A stretch of DNA of 64,000 bases from Eudorina sp. 2006-703-Eu-15 (taxonomy: Eukaryota > Chlorophyta > Chlorophyceae > Chlamydomonadales > Volvocaceae), in assembly GCA_003117195.1 (NCBI GenBank), contig BDSI01000012.1:1245316-1309315 (forward strand), written 5' to 3'. A model generated the notes under the pieces. That model was not told where the DNA came from. It ran no database searches and saw nothing but the letters and a program-made list of their open reading frames with translations. Made by a program: the position numbers and the translations under genes. The stretch's first letter is position 1, and each line of letters begins with the position of its first letter. Of the stretch, positions 34,704 to 45,335 are shown piece after piece.

Positions 34704-37700
34704 TCACTTGCCGCCGCCGCCCCCTCCCGCCCGGCTCCCGCCCTCATCTTCCGCCGCCGCCGCCGGCGCTGGCGGCAAGAACGCAACATTGACTCCGTTC
34801 CGGCCCGCCAGGGCGCTCCGCAACACCCAGTTGGCCGCGCGGTACACGTCCAGGCGGCCGCCGCGGCGGCTGCGCCAGTTGTGCCGCGCAGCGAGCGCCT
34901 CACACAGCTTCAGCGGCGTCCAGTCCTCATCGCGCCATTCGGCCGCCGGCGCCGCCTGCGGGAAGCGGGCGACAGCACAGGGACATGTCAGGGACATGGC
35001 AGGGGGACGCTCACCGGTCCTACACCCGGACATGCAGCCACGGTGCCACTTCAGTCGGGGAAGGGCAGGGCGGAAGTCACGCGAACCGTGCCAGTCCGGA
35101 CGCCGTGGTTGCATGGGGGGCCCGCCGCGGTCCCGTGGTCCTCTCGCAGTCTTGGCTCCGAAACCTGTACCCGCGCTGGCGCCGTGTTCCACCCATCCAC
35201 GACCGATCGTCCCGGATCCCGCCCTGCGCCGCGCGCACCTGGTGCTGGTGCTGGTGCTGGCGCGTCTGCAGGGCTTCGGTGTCGTCCCCGCCGCCCTCGT
35301 CTCCCTCTGGCCCCGCCTCCAGGACGGGCTTCAGCCCCAGGATGCGGTGCAAGCGGGGCCACACACGCTCCGCCAGGTACCGCACCACGGCGTAGGGGTC
35401 CCGACAGCGGGCGATGGGGTAGCTGCCAAACAGCACCTGCGGTAGGGGTGCCCAGATGTGGGCAAAGACCAGGGACGGGCTCAGGCGCGGGTCGGTGTGG
35501 GACTGGGGAACCGCGGAGAGCCGCGGTCGGGTCTGCAGCGTGTCAGCCAGATCGCGATGAGGGAGAGGAAAGGGAAGAGGGAGAGGGGGAGCGAGGGCAG
35601 GATGTAAATGTTGGAAGCAGGGCGGAAGCGAGCGGGGCCAGCGGGCATGCCACCCTCCTAACGCCTCGATGAGGGTAACGCAGAGGGGCACAGAGTTTCG
35701 TCCGGGCAACCTACCCCCCAAACCCGCCGACCATGCCCGGGCCCCCGCCCCTCTGAACCGCCACAGGCGCACACACCACACACACACCCCGGCCCCCGCC
35801 CACCTGCATGTACAGCGAGACGTCCAGGCGGGGGAACACCAGCCCGGGGCAGTCGCACAACATGAGGCTGCGGGCGAAGGGCAGCAGAGCAGCAGAGAAA
35901 GGAGGAGGAGGGAATCAGCACGGCGGATTGAGCCACACCCCGTCACTCGGACCACCTCCGCAGGCGGCCGCCGCCCGCTCTATCTCTCGATCCTTCAAGC
36001 GGCGGCCGCAAAACGTGATCGTGGCCCTCTTGCCTCCCGCCCCGCCGAGGCGTCTGCTCCACAGACCTTACTTGCCGAGCCGCGAGCCCCTATCGCTCCG
36101 TCCTACCTCCCCACCAGCCATCCCACCTGCCCCCTCACCCCCTTCGTCAATAAGGACAGCAAAACCGCAACAAAGGAAACAAACCGATAACCACCGATGT
36201 TGGCATTGACCAAGACGGCGAAGCGTTGCCCCCTCACTCCCACACCCCACACGCCCACCCACCTGGGGCACATCATGTGCGTCTGGTAGTGCTTCGTCCG
36301 CCCCGGGTGGCTGCTCACCGCCACCCGCTTGGCCCCCAGCAGCGCGTTCATGGTGCTGCTCTTGCCCACGTTGGGCTCCCCCACGACGCACACCACCACG
36401 GGCCGGTGGCGGCCGCGGCGGTCCCGGCCGCCCCGCGCGCCGTGGCCCCCCCAGCGCTGCTCCTGCTGCGACTGCTGCTGCTGCGCCTCCAGCTCGGCAT
36501 CATCCGCTCCGTCGTCGCCACCGTCGTCGTCGTCGTCGTCGTCCAAGCCAACCGGAAGGCCCTCCTCATCTTCCTCCTCCGCGATCATTTTGTCGAAGGC
36601 CGCGTTCTCGTTGTCGCTGTCGCCCGGGTCCGCGTCGGTGGCGGCGTCGGTGGCGGCGGCGGCGCCCTCGTCCTCCGCTGCCGACTGGCCCTCCGCCGCC
36701 GACTGGCCCTCCGCCGCCGCGCCGCCGCTGCGGCTTGCACGGCGGCTCCGTCTGGCCCCAGCGGCCCCGCTCTGCGACCCGCGGGCCGGCCCTGCGCACA
36801 TCAAGCAAGGGAGCATCGTCTGGGCAAGTTGAAGACAGATGATAACGCGTCGCAACCGCCCGCACTCGCTTGAGTTTCTGACCTAGACAGTTCGTGTTCT
36901 GCATAACGTATGCAGCAAGCCCGGGTCAGTTGCTCAGCGAGTCAGTGACTTAGTCAGCCAGCGACGGCCTAGTCAACCTATTCATTGCTAATTCGTATTT
37001 CTCCGCCGCCAGGGCAGTAAGGTAGGTCGGAGGGCAATTGTGCCCACACCTACCTCCCGCCGCTGCCGCGGCTGCCGCTGCACTGCCGGACTGCCGCTTT
37101 CCACCTGCAGCACGGGCTTCGCCGCCCGCCTCCATGTCGCCGCCCGCCCCTTGCGCCCCTCCACCGCCGCCCCCGCCTGGCCCGCCGCCGTGCATGCGCT
37201 GTGCCCTCTTCCGCCGCACCGCCGCCTTCTTCTTGGCCTTGGTACCCTGTCGTTCCAGGTTTCAGGCGGGGTGGGTAAGGCTGGGTGAGTGTGGTGTGGC
37301 GGGATGGAATGGGGGCGGAATATAGGCACTTGGTAGGCAACGATGCACTGCGCAGACTGCCAGCGCAGGGGGCCACAGGAGAAAAAGGACTGCTCTGTGG
37401 GCGGGATGGAGCGCCGCCGAAGAGGTTAAGGTGTCGCCCTGGCTATGGAAACGTTCCGCGGTTCAGGCCAGTCCCGTGCACCAGGGGTTTACTGACTGTT
37501 CCGAGGACTTTACACAACGAACCCCGAAATCCACGGTCCGGTTCCCCCGTGAGTGTTAGGAAAACCCTGAAACCCTGACGCAGCACGCATGGCAACACAG
37601 CCGCGCGTCAAACCCCATCCGGTGGGTCGGAAACCCTTCACCCTTGCCGCGATTATGGAACAAGCTGCGAGCCACACAACAGCTAGGCATAGGAACCGCA

Positions 37701-40700
37701 CAGCGGTCCACCACGGAATGGGCGCCGGCGCGGCGGAGGGGATGCGAACCTGCCTTGAGGTCCCATGTGCCGTCCGCCTCCTCGTCGTCGCCCTCGTCGT
37801 CGCCGCCCTCGCCCGCGTCCCCGGACTCGGCACCCGTGTGGGCACCCGCCGCGGCCACCTCCGCGGCCGTGGGCTGCTGCTGCTGCTGCGGCTGCGGCGG
37901 GCGGTCCCGCTTGCTGTGGGTGTTCAGGGCCTTGGAGGCGGCCAGGATCTCGTCCCGGCTCATCTGGACAAGCTCCGAAACCTGCACGGCAGGCAGGAGA
38001 CGAACGGACGAATTCATCAGACGGTCCCGAGCAGGGTGGGGAACAATCCACTGTACGTCACTGGCGTACTTGGCGAAGCACATGTCAAGCAATCCCGGCG
38101 CATCCAACCGAACGCGACCTTGGCCGCATCAGTTACAGGAAGCAGCCCGGCCCCTCTTCCAGCATTCCCCGTCCCAGATGCCGTACCGGAGTACTGAAGC
38201 AGTACTGCTTCTGTACACTCCTCTCCCGGCCGGCCGGGCAGACTAACGCCTGTCCCACCCCATCACCATACATCACCAGACATTACCGCCGCAGCACAGC
38301 CTCCACCGACCCGCAACCAGCACGGGACACTGTAACTGTACTGTACCGTACACCGCACAGTAAAACTTCGCAACGCCCACCCGCACCTTGACCTGCTTGC
38401 CATCTCTGGGCACCAGGCAGTCCAGTACGGCATCCATGATGGCCTCCGCCGCGGTCCGCCCGCCGGAGGCGGAGGCGCTGCTGGCCACCACCTGCAGACC
38501 CAGGGGTCAGTTTGGGGGCCGCAGTGCAGGAAGCAGTGGGGTCGGCATCAGCTGCAGGACCGCAGGGCGGTCGCGACTTCTCAGGCTGACGTCGCGGACG
38601 GCTAACATAATCAACCTTGGTGCACCGTTCTGTGAGGTGCAGCGCGCTTGGACTGGCACTCGCCCACCTTTCCCCCCAACGGCGCCGACAAGTAACTTCC
38701 CCAATCCCCACATGCCGCACAGACAGCCGCGTGCCGCCTCCTCCGAAGAACGGCACTCCTCAGCTGTGTGCTCTAGGCCCTCAGGGCTCTTGAGGGCCCT
38801 GACCCCCCTCTGGTCTGCTTTCACGTTTTCTCCCCTTTTCACGTTTTCTACCCTTTTCACATTTTCTCCCCTTTTCACATTTTCTACCCTTTTCACATTT
38901 TCTCCCCTTTTCACATTTTCTCCCCTTTTCACATTTTCTCCCCTTTTCACATTTTCTCCCCTTTTCACATTTTCTACCCTCCCACCCAGCGGACCCCGGT
39001 TGGAAAAGACGCACCCTGAGCCCCGGGTAGCGCCCCTCGAAGAAGCGGCACCATTGCTCCACACACGCCGCCGGCACCAGGTCGCACTTGTTGAGCACGA
39101 GGAGCGCCGGCAGACCATGGTCGTGCATCACGTGATTCGCCTGCCGTACAGCATGGTCGTACAGTACGAAGACGTCACGAGCAGACAGCAGGACCCGAGG
39201 CCGTACCGCCATGAACGGGTGCGAGAGCATGCGGTATTCACGGATAGAAGAGTGAAGCCGGAGTGGGAAATTGACGGGGCATGGTCGACGGGGCATGGTC
39301 CGGGCCTGCCGACCGCCGAGGCCGGTGCGCCTGCCCCAGGCCTGCCGACCGCCGAGGCGCACACCACCACCTAGGCTGGCCCTACCCCCAATGCCCGGCC
39401 GCCACCCCTGCCCCCAGAAGCATACCGCACGTCCGCACCCCCTAGGTCCCTAGGTCCCTAGGTCCCCGCCGCCAGCGCCCCACCAGTGCCTCGGAGAAGT
39501 GCAGCAGCGGGTTCCGGGCGTCCACAATCATGATGGCCACGTCGGAGCGCTCCAGCACCCGCCACAGCTGCCGCCAAAAGTCCAGCTTGGGCTCGAAGAA
39601 GCTGATGCGGGAGGGGCTGGCGGCGGCCGGGTTGGGTGCCGGGCGTGGCGGGCGAAGGGACGGACAGGCGGGGGCAGGGGTCCAGGGATTTTGCTGACGG
39701 GGGCTTCGCCGACGGCCACTCAGAGGCGCCGAACAGCGGACGACGTATGGGTGTCGGCGGCACCGCGCTTTTCAGCCGGGTGCGGGCGAGACGAGGTCCT
39801 GAACACGCACACGCACACGCACACGCACACAGCCGCGCGTATCGTCCTTGCCCCGTTGGTGTCTCGCCAAGCGAGCCCGGCCCCAGCGTGGGTTCTTTGG
39901 GCTGCCGCCCCACAACGTAACAAGGTAAATCCACCTGGAGCCCTGGCGCCATCCACCCCCACCACCCACCCTACCCTCCCTGCCTCCGGCACTCACTCCT
40001 CCACGGAGGCGTACATGCGGTCCACCCAGGTCTGGAAGCTGCGCTCCTCCAGTCGGTGCAGCTGCTGGGCGTTACGCACCTGCAGCCGCGTGGCCCAGTG
40101 GGACGGGGGGGAGTTCACGGGCGGGTGGGACGAAGGGTACCGTCCGAGGGAGCCGTGGCAGGGAGGGAGGGGAATGCGATTTGGCACCCGCCCGACCAAG
40201 CACCCGCCCCCTACCCGTCAGGCATAACCGCCGTCCCCTCCAACCCATGCACAGGGCCTCTGCCTTGACACCGCCTCCCTTTCGCCACATGCCCCCCCCC
40301 GGAACGCCGCGTCGCGCTCACCACGCCGCGCCAGTGCGGCCGCTTGGGCATCCCCAGCCTCCTGCCCTCCTCCGTGAAGCCCACCTCGTCCTCCCGCACC
40401 CGGGGCAGCCACATCACGTCCACAGTATCGCCGCACACCGCCCGGATGCCTTCAGGGACCCGGGGGCGGCAGCCGATCGTGGGGATGGGTTGGAGAGGTG
40501 GCAGGTGGCTGCCGGCGGGGGTTGGGGGTTTGGGTCAGCGCTGAGCGACGGGGTGTGCACTGTGCAGCAGCGCGTCGGATAGCCACACAAAAATACGTGC
40601 ATCATATCCACAGTTCCACACGTCTCGTGGTTTACTTCGATCTTTATCATTAAGTACACACTCTGACGAAAGCGTGACGATAAACGCGGGACGGGGCCCT

Positions 40701-41649
40701 CCCCGCTACGGCGCGGGTCGCAGCAGCGGCGGCGGCGGCCACTCACTCTCCGGCACGTCCCCGGGGGGCAGCTCCACCATGGGCACGTAGCGCAGGGGCA
40801 GGTCGTCAGGCACCGCACGGCCCCCGCCCGCAGCCTGCTGCTGCTGGTGGTGGTGCGGGACGGCCTGTACCGCCCCGGGCGCGGCCCGCTCCCCCTCCCC
40901 CTCCTCCTCCTCCTCCTCCTCCTCCGGGTCCTCCTCCGGGTCCTCGTCCCCCTCGTCGCTTCCTGCGAGGTCGTCTCGACCGCCCAGACGCTCCGGGTGG
41001 TGTGTGTTCCGCGGTGCAGCCCCCACTGGGCCCCCTCTTCGGCCCTGGCCCTGGAGGCCCGGCAGCAGGTTGTGCGCCAGATAACATGAGGGGAGGAGAA
41101 GGTTCACGCCATGGCAGCCACGGGGCGGGACAGGGCAGCGCAGGGCGGGACAGGGCAGCGCAGCAGCGCAGGTGATGCGCTGTTTATGGCGACTAGCAGA
41201 GTAGCAGACTGACGTGGTACGGTAGTCTCTTTGATGACAGTGTTGCCACTTGGGGCTTGTGTCCGACAGAGCGGAGGCCGCACGGTGCGGAGTGTTCGCG
41301 GGGATGGCATCTGAAACCGCAGTCGCACCTGATGCTGCCGCTGCTGCTGCTGCTGCTGCCCTTCGGCAGCTGCGGTGCGCGGCGCGGCAGCCCTTGTGCC
41401 CAACGCCGCTGCCTGCTCCTCCTGCCGCTGCCCATCCCCAGCCTCTGCGCCCCAGTCCTCGTCGGACTCGTCGTCGGCCTGGCTGCGCTTCTGTTCGCGC
41501 TTCCACTTGAGGTACTCCTTTTTGGACTTGGCGCTGAGGTTGGCGCCAGGGGGCTTCTTCCAAGCTGGGGCTGGTGCCGCCGCGGGCTTCTTCTTGTTAC
41601 CCCGGCCACCACCACGACCGCTGCCGCCACCGCCGCGTCCGTTGTCCAT
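34704..41649 (-). CDS. Circularly permuted GTPase of the GNL1/MMR1-HSR1 family
   Basis: Predicted GTP-binding protein; relatives act in nucleolar or cytoplasmic ribosome assembly. Minus-strand exons: 41649-41329, 41050-40747, 40449-40322, 40079-39997, 39601-39484, 39140-39015, 38491-38387, 37981-37754, 37246-37054, 36791-36263, 35867-35804, 35436-35239, 34955-34704; 882 aa, all in phase. G motifs are in permuted order: G4 NKCD at about residues 335-338, then G1 GEPNVGKSS at about 673-681 and G3 DCPG at about 717-720. Other family blocks: SAKSKKEYLKWKREQKR near the N-terminus, RSFQTWVDRMYASVE, FFEPKLDFWRQLWRVLERSD, GSYPIARCRDPYAVVRYLAE and the C-terminal DVYRAANWVLRSALAGR. Between G4 and G1 lie ~200 low-complexity residues (Gln, Lys, Gly, poly-Asp). 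Intron 8 appears to use a GC donor (AAG|GCAGGT). Exon 7 could instead end at 38393. LSG1-type relatives are the main alternative, but the C-terminal block favours GNL1. Confidence 0.93.
38818..38978. repeat. CCCCTTTTCACATTTTCT minisatellite in GNL1 intron 6
   Basis: About nine copies of an 18-nt unit with a few substitutions (CACG/CACA, TCC/TAC), fully inside the intron. Confidence 0.95.
39441..39465. repeat. CCTAGGTC triplicate in GNL1 intron 5
   Basis: Three copies of CCTAGGTC in a row, each with a CCTAGG palindrome, 19 nt past the exon 5 donor. Confidence 0.85.
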
Positions 41650-42336
41650 TCTGCACCGACACACAATCCGTTGCGTGTTGGGTACGTTATCTTTTACCTG
41701 CTCCTTGACATCCGCAATAGTTGTCGTGGCACATAAACGCAAAGGTACCGGTACTGAAGCCCACCTAGCTTTTGAATTGAAGGCGTTGAAGTGGGTCGCG
41801 GAGCAGCGCCAATATTCTGCAGAGGCCAAAAATGGTCGGTCGTCTAGCATTAGAAAGCATCGTTACAAGGGGGTCAGCATCATTGCCGGCGGTTGGGGGC
41901 AACTGTCTTCCGGAACACTGTAGACGTATCGTTACTCACGCTGAAACTCAAGTTGATTGCTTAATAATAGTTAATTCTTTGTCCACAGCATGTATGTGCA
42001 CCAAAGACAGAAGATATGTGCACTGTCATGACACCAAAGATGTAATTATGTAATTATTCATCAAATTGAAACTATGCGTACACGTTGTGGAAAGGATGAA
42101 GCCAGAATTCAGGGAAAGGGCAGCTTTCTGACAGTTGGGAGATGTTGCAAGCCTTAAGATCAAGATTCAATTAAGCACGTCCTTAATACATCCCAAGACA
42201 CAGTCGTAGAATTCAATGCAGCTTGCGAGGATCGGTTTTATCGGAGCTCCGAAGCTATCGGCTCCGGGACCACAAAAAGGAAAACACATTAGATACCGCT
42301 ATTTTTTCATTGAGAGGTTGTACCTGCACGCAAAAT
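41650..42336. promoter_or_regulatory. Divergent upstream region of the GNL1-type gene and FKBP20-2
   Basis: A 687-nt AT-richer region separates the two start codons and holds no supported coding sequence. It should contain both promoters. No individual element was assigned. Confidence 0.5.
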
Positions 42337-44073
42337 ATGAGCGCGATGGCACCGCAGTGCAGCCTCCTCTCTGAATCCGCGTTCCGAGCGAAGTGCTCAC
42401 GACCTTTCACCAACAGGTCAGATGCAAACAAATTCACTGACATAATGTTCCAGGATGTACAGATGAATATTTGAGAAATATCTTTCTTTCCCCTGTACGG
42501 TTGGTGCGATGGTCCAGGCCTCGGCCTGGTCGGTGCCTGGTAAGGCGCAGCCTGCCGGAGACCAGAAGCCAAATTATCAGCAAGCATGATAATGAAACCC
42601 CAGTGAGGCTCTCCAGGCGTTGCTTGCTTGCGACACTGGGCAGCGCTTGCGTGGGCGTCGGTCTCGGCAACCCGTCCAGCGCCTTGGCAGCCGACGGCGC
42701 TCCTGCCATCGGGCCGCCGGTGAGTGTGCCTCTGATAGCGCGCAGACGGTTTGTTGATTGCAGCATGGCAATGCCACCATGTCCCTGCGCCACAGGAGGG
42801 TGTCGCTACCCTGATCAGCACGGCGGACGTGGAGGGGCTGACACCTCAGGAGAAGCTGGTATGCCGCGGGTCATGCGCAGTTTGCGTGGGGCTGCATGCC
42901 ACTGTGTGGCGGATTTCCAGAGATAGAACTGACGCATTCTCATGGCATGTTGCTCAGGTCCTGAATCTGAACCGCCGCATCCAGACCCAGAACCGCGTGC
43001 CAGGCGGGTTCCCAGGGTTTATCCGGGAAGGTTTCGATGTGAAGGTGCTGGCGGACGGCTACTCTGTGGCGTCCTCGGGGTACGTAGGCACTTGGGAACT
43101 CGGAGGGGGTGCTGACACGCTACTTCATTTTATCAGCAGTCATTGGCTGGGTGCTTGTCATTAGCCGAACCATGTCCGGAAACGCCGCAAGGGATAAGGG
43201 TCTGTGTGAAACGGCATCAGCCCAGCTAAAGCTTTGTGTAACGCGCACTAGAGGTACCTGTGGCGACCACTCAGTTTTGCGCGTTTGATTTCAGCCGCAT
43301 CGTATGCTGAAGCTGCATGGGCGCTGGTGTGCTGACGCAGCTTAATCTACAAGGATTTTGAGGAGGGCAGCGGGTCAGTCCCAACGGACGGCCAGGAAGT
43401 CATCTTCAACTACACAGTAAGTACGGGGTCTCCACCTATGGCAGTTGTTTCGGTTTTGCTAGTCAACACACTGCCCAACCTTTGTACGTTCTTAGGGTTA
43501 CAACGAATCTGGCAGCGTCATCGACACATCTTTCCGCCAAGGTCGCCCAGCGCAAACACGCCTTGGAGTCAACGGCATGATCCCAGGTGCGCACTTTCGC
43601 ACGGGTGCGGCACCGAAGGGTGTTATGGTTCGCACACGCAACATCCATACCCTTCGCGTTAATCTTCATATTTTTGCCCCAAATCTGAAATATGATGTAT
43701 GTATGTAACGTAGGCTTCGAAGAGGGAATTAAGACGATGAAAGCCGGTGGCAAGCGCAGGATCATCGTGCCACCGGCGCTAGGACCACCAGTGGGCCCAT
43801 CAACGTTCTTCAGTGCCAAGCAGTGTGAGGTGAGCGACCGAATGTCCCGGCGTTGTATCTGTATCCAACACGATGGTTCAAAAGTTATGAGACTGCACCC
43901 CGCCAATGGCCAAGATTTGCGCAACTGAATGCATCACCATGCAAGCGCGTCCGAGTTATGTCACACCCCGCCAACTTCCACTGCCTCCTCAGGTTTTCGA
44001 CGTCGAGCTGATCGCCGTGCGGACCTGCACCCGTCGCCAGGTCATGATGTTCTCCGACCTGGTCTGCGAGTAA
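42337..44073 (+). CDS. Thylakoid-lumen FKBP-type peptidyl-prolyl isomerase (FKBP20-2-like)
   Basis: FKBP-fold protein of the lumen; the land-plant homologue acts in photosystem II supercomplex assembly. Exons: 42337-42416, 42551-42719, 42796-42858, 42958-43079, 43341-43416, 43496-43586, 43714-43829, 43993-44073, all GT-AG and in phase; 265 aa. The N-terminus is a bipartite transit sequence: a Ser/Ala-rich chloroplast part (MSAMAPQCSLLSES), then SRRC (RR at 49-50), a hydrophobic stretch and a likely processing site after SSALA (residue 73), meaning Tat-type import. The mature part has EGLTPQEKL, RIQTQNRVPGGFPGFIREGF, LIYKDFEEG, FNYTGYNESGSVIDTSF, PGFEEGIKTMKAGGKRRIIV, PPVGPSTFFSAKQCEVFDVE and a C-terminal Cys pair. 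The first exon was chosen because exon 2 is closed upstream by an in-frame stop and lacks ATG. Confidence 0.93.
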
Positions 44074-44169
44074 ATCACCAGCTCGCCAAACAACGTGCGC
44101 GGCGTACGACGGCGCCCCATGGTCAACATGGAACACAACACGTATTCTTTATGCGTTTGTTGAAACTAC

Positions 44170-44174
44170 TGTAA
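44170..44174 (+). promoter_or_regulatory. TGTAA poly(A) signal of FKBP20-2
   Basis: TGTAA lies 97 nt after the stop codon of the lumenal FKBP gene. Confidence 0.6.
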
Positions 44175-44303
44175 GAATCAGCAAAACCTGAAAAGCGTAC
44201 CACCATACCGGCCCAGAGCGCAAGTCCTTCTGCTCTCGCGGCAAACAACGACGAACGGTGACCGACATGGAACAAGAGGTAAATGAAAATTATACCCTTC
44301 ACG

Positions 44304-44308
44304 TTACA
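44304..44308 (-). promoter_or_regulatory. TGTAA poly(A) signal of the RGG-rich gene
   Basis: TTACA on the plus strand gives TGTAA on the minus strand, about 185 nt past the stop at 44493. Confidence 0.45.
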
Positions 44309-44492
44309 TTTACAGTGGGCATGAGCATTTGCGCATGCTGGTCAAAAAGTCCGGTTACCAAGTCAAGGGTCTTCAGTGCGGTCCGTGTTTGCGAAGTCTC
44401 CTAACCTCATACCGTTTTTCATTTCATGGCAACCCGGATATGCCATGAACAGCATCCATCAAGCCCCGAATCCAGCCTAGCCAACACACCGC

Positions 44493-44924
44493 TCATTCTG
44501 CTGCTGCGCCCTCCTGCTCGGTGGCAGCGGCATCGCTCTTGCCCTTCGCCTTCATATAATCTTCAAGCTCTTTGTCCAAGAAGGTCTTGCCGTGGTCCGC
44601 ATCCTTCAGCCGGTAGCTTTCCAGTTCCGCATCGAGCTCCTCCCGGGTCTTGGGCTTCTCCCGGTCGCGGCCTCCCCGGCCACCACGTCCTCCGCGGCCC
44701 CCGCGGCGACCTGGTGAACCGCCACCGCGGCCGCGCGGGGCAGGGCGACCGCCTCTCCCCTGTTGTTGCTGGCCGCCCTTCTGTACACCACCGCGGGGCC
44801 CGTTCCCAGGCCGAGCACCGCCACCGCCGCGCTGTGCTAGTCTTCCGTTATTGTTGTTCTGTGAGCCTCGACCACCACCGCGGTTGCCGATACGACCTCC
44901 ACCTCGCCTGCCGCCGTTGGCCAT
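44493..44924 (-). CDS. Small RGG-rich RNA-binding protein with FoP/ALY-type C-terminal motif
   Basis: Single exon, 143 aa. The first 85 residues are low-complexity Gly/Arg/Asn/Gln with many RGG and GRG units, a target for arginine methylation and a common RNA-binding tract. The C-terminal part has KTREELDAELESYRLKDAD, which resembles the conserved C-terminal motif (EELDAELD-x-Y) of FoP/CHTOP and ALY/THO4 mRNA-export adaptors. It is followed by an acidic/Ala tail. No RRM is present, so it is not a normal ALY protein. A role in mRNA export or RNP assembly is inferred. It is divergent from CHMP5 with 411 nt between starts and converges on FKBP20-2. Confidence 0.75.
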   Translation of the reverse strand: MANGGRRGGGRIGNRGGGRGSQNNNNGRLAQRGGGGARPGNGPRGGVQKGGQQQQGRGGRPAPRGRGGGSPGRRGGRGGRGGRGGRDREKPKTREELDAELESYRLKDADHGKTFLDKELEDYMKAKGKSDAAATEQEGAAAE

Positions 44925-45335
44925 GAGGAGTGAATAGATCTCTGTAGTTAATGACTTTTTGATTCAGAGTCGCTAGTTGCAGTTTCACCGTGAAAATGAT
45001 CAACGTCAAGAATATAACTTTGCATTCAACTTGACTTGATTCTTCCTTTGGTCAAGCAAAATGACACGGTACGGCAGGAAATCCCTCAACTTCCCCGACA
45101 GGTGAATTTACGGCTGATTTTGCCTCATATAAAACACTTGCTATGCACCTTCAAAACTTGGATCAAACTTTAGCACATTCGGCATCGTTGTGAGAAACCT
45201 AACCCTCGAGTTTTCCGGTGTCGTTGTCCTGTTACATACTTGCATACCTACACAAGCAACCCGCACACATCCTATTACCGGAACGGTTCTCCTCTGTCAG
45301 GTGTACACCGGTGCGTTCACCCACCGCGGCTAACA
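44925..45335. promoter_or_regulatory. Shared divergent upstream region of the RGG-rich gene and CHMP5
   Basis: A 411-nt AT-rich stretch between two opposite start codons. It must contain both promoters and leaders. Confidence 0.5.

Noticed and set aside
34110..35672. A 520-codon plus-strand frame antisense to the GNL1-type gene
   Set aside because: It is the shadow of real minus-strand exons and introns and has low-complexity composition.
42216..42377. Alternative FKBP20-2 first exon starting at the ATG at 42216
   Set aside because: It could splice in phase from a GTTGTA donor, but the product lacks a transit-peptide character, while the ATG at 42337 gives a Ser/Ala-rich N-terminus and a better donor.
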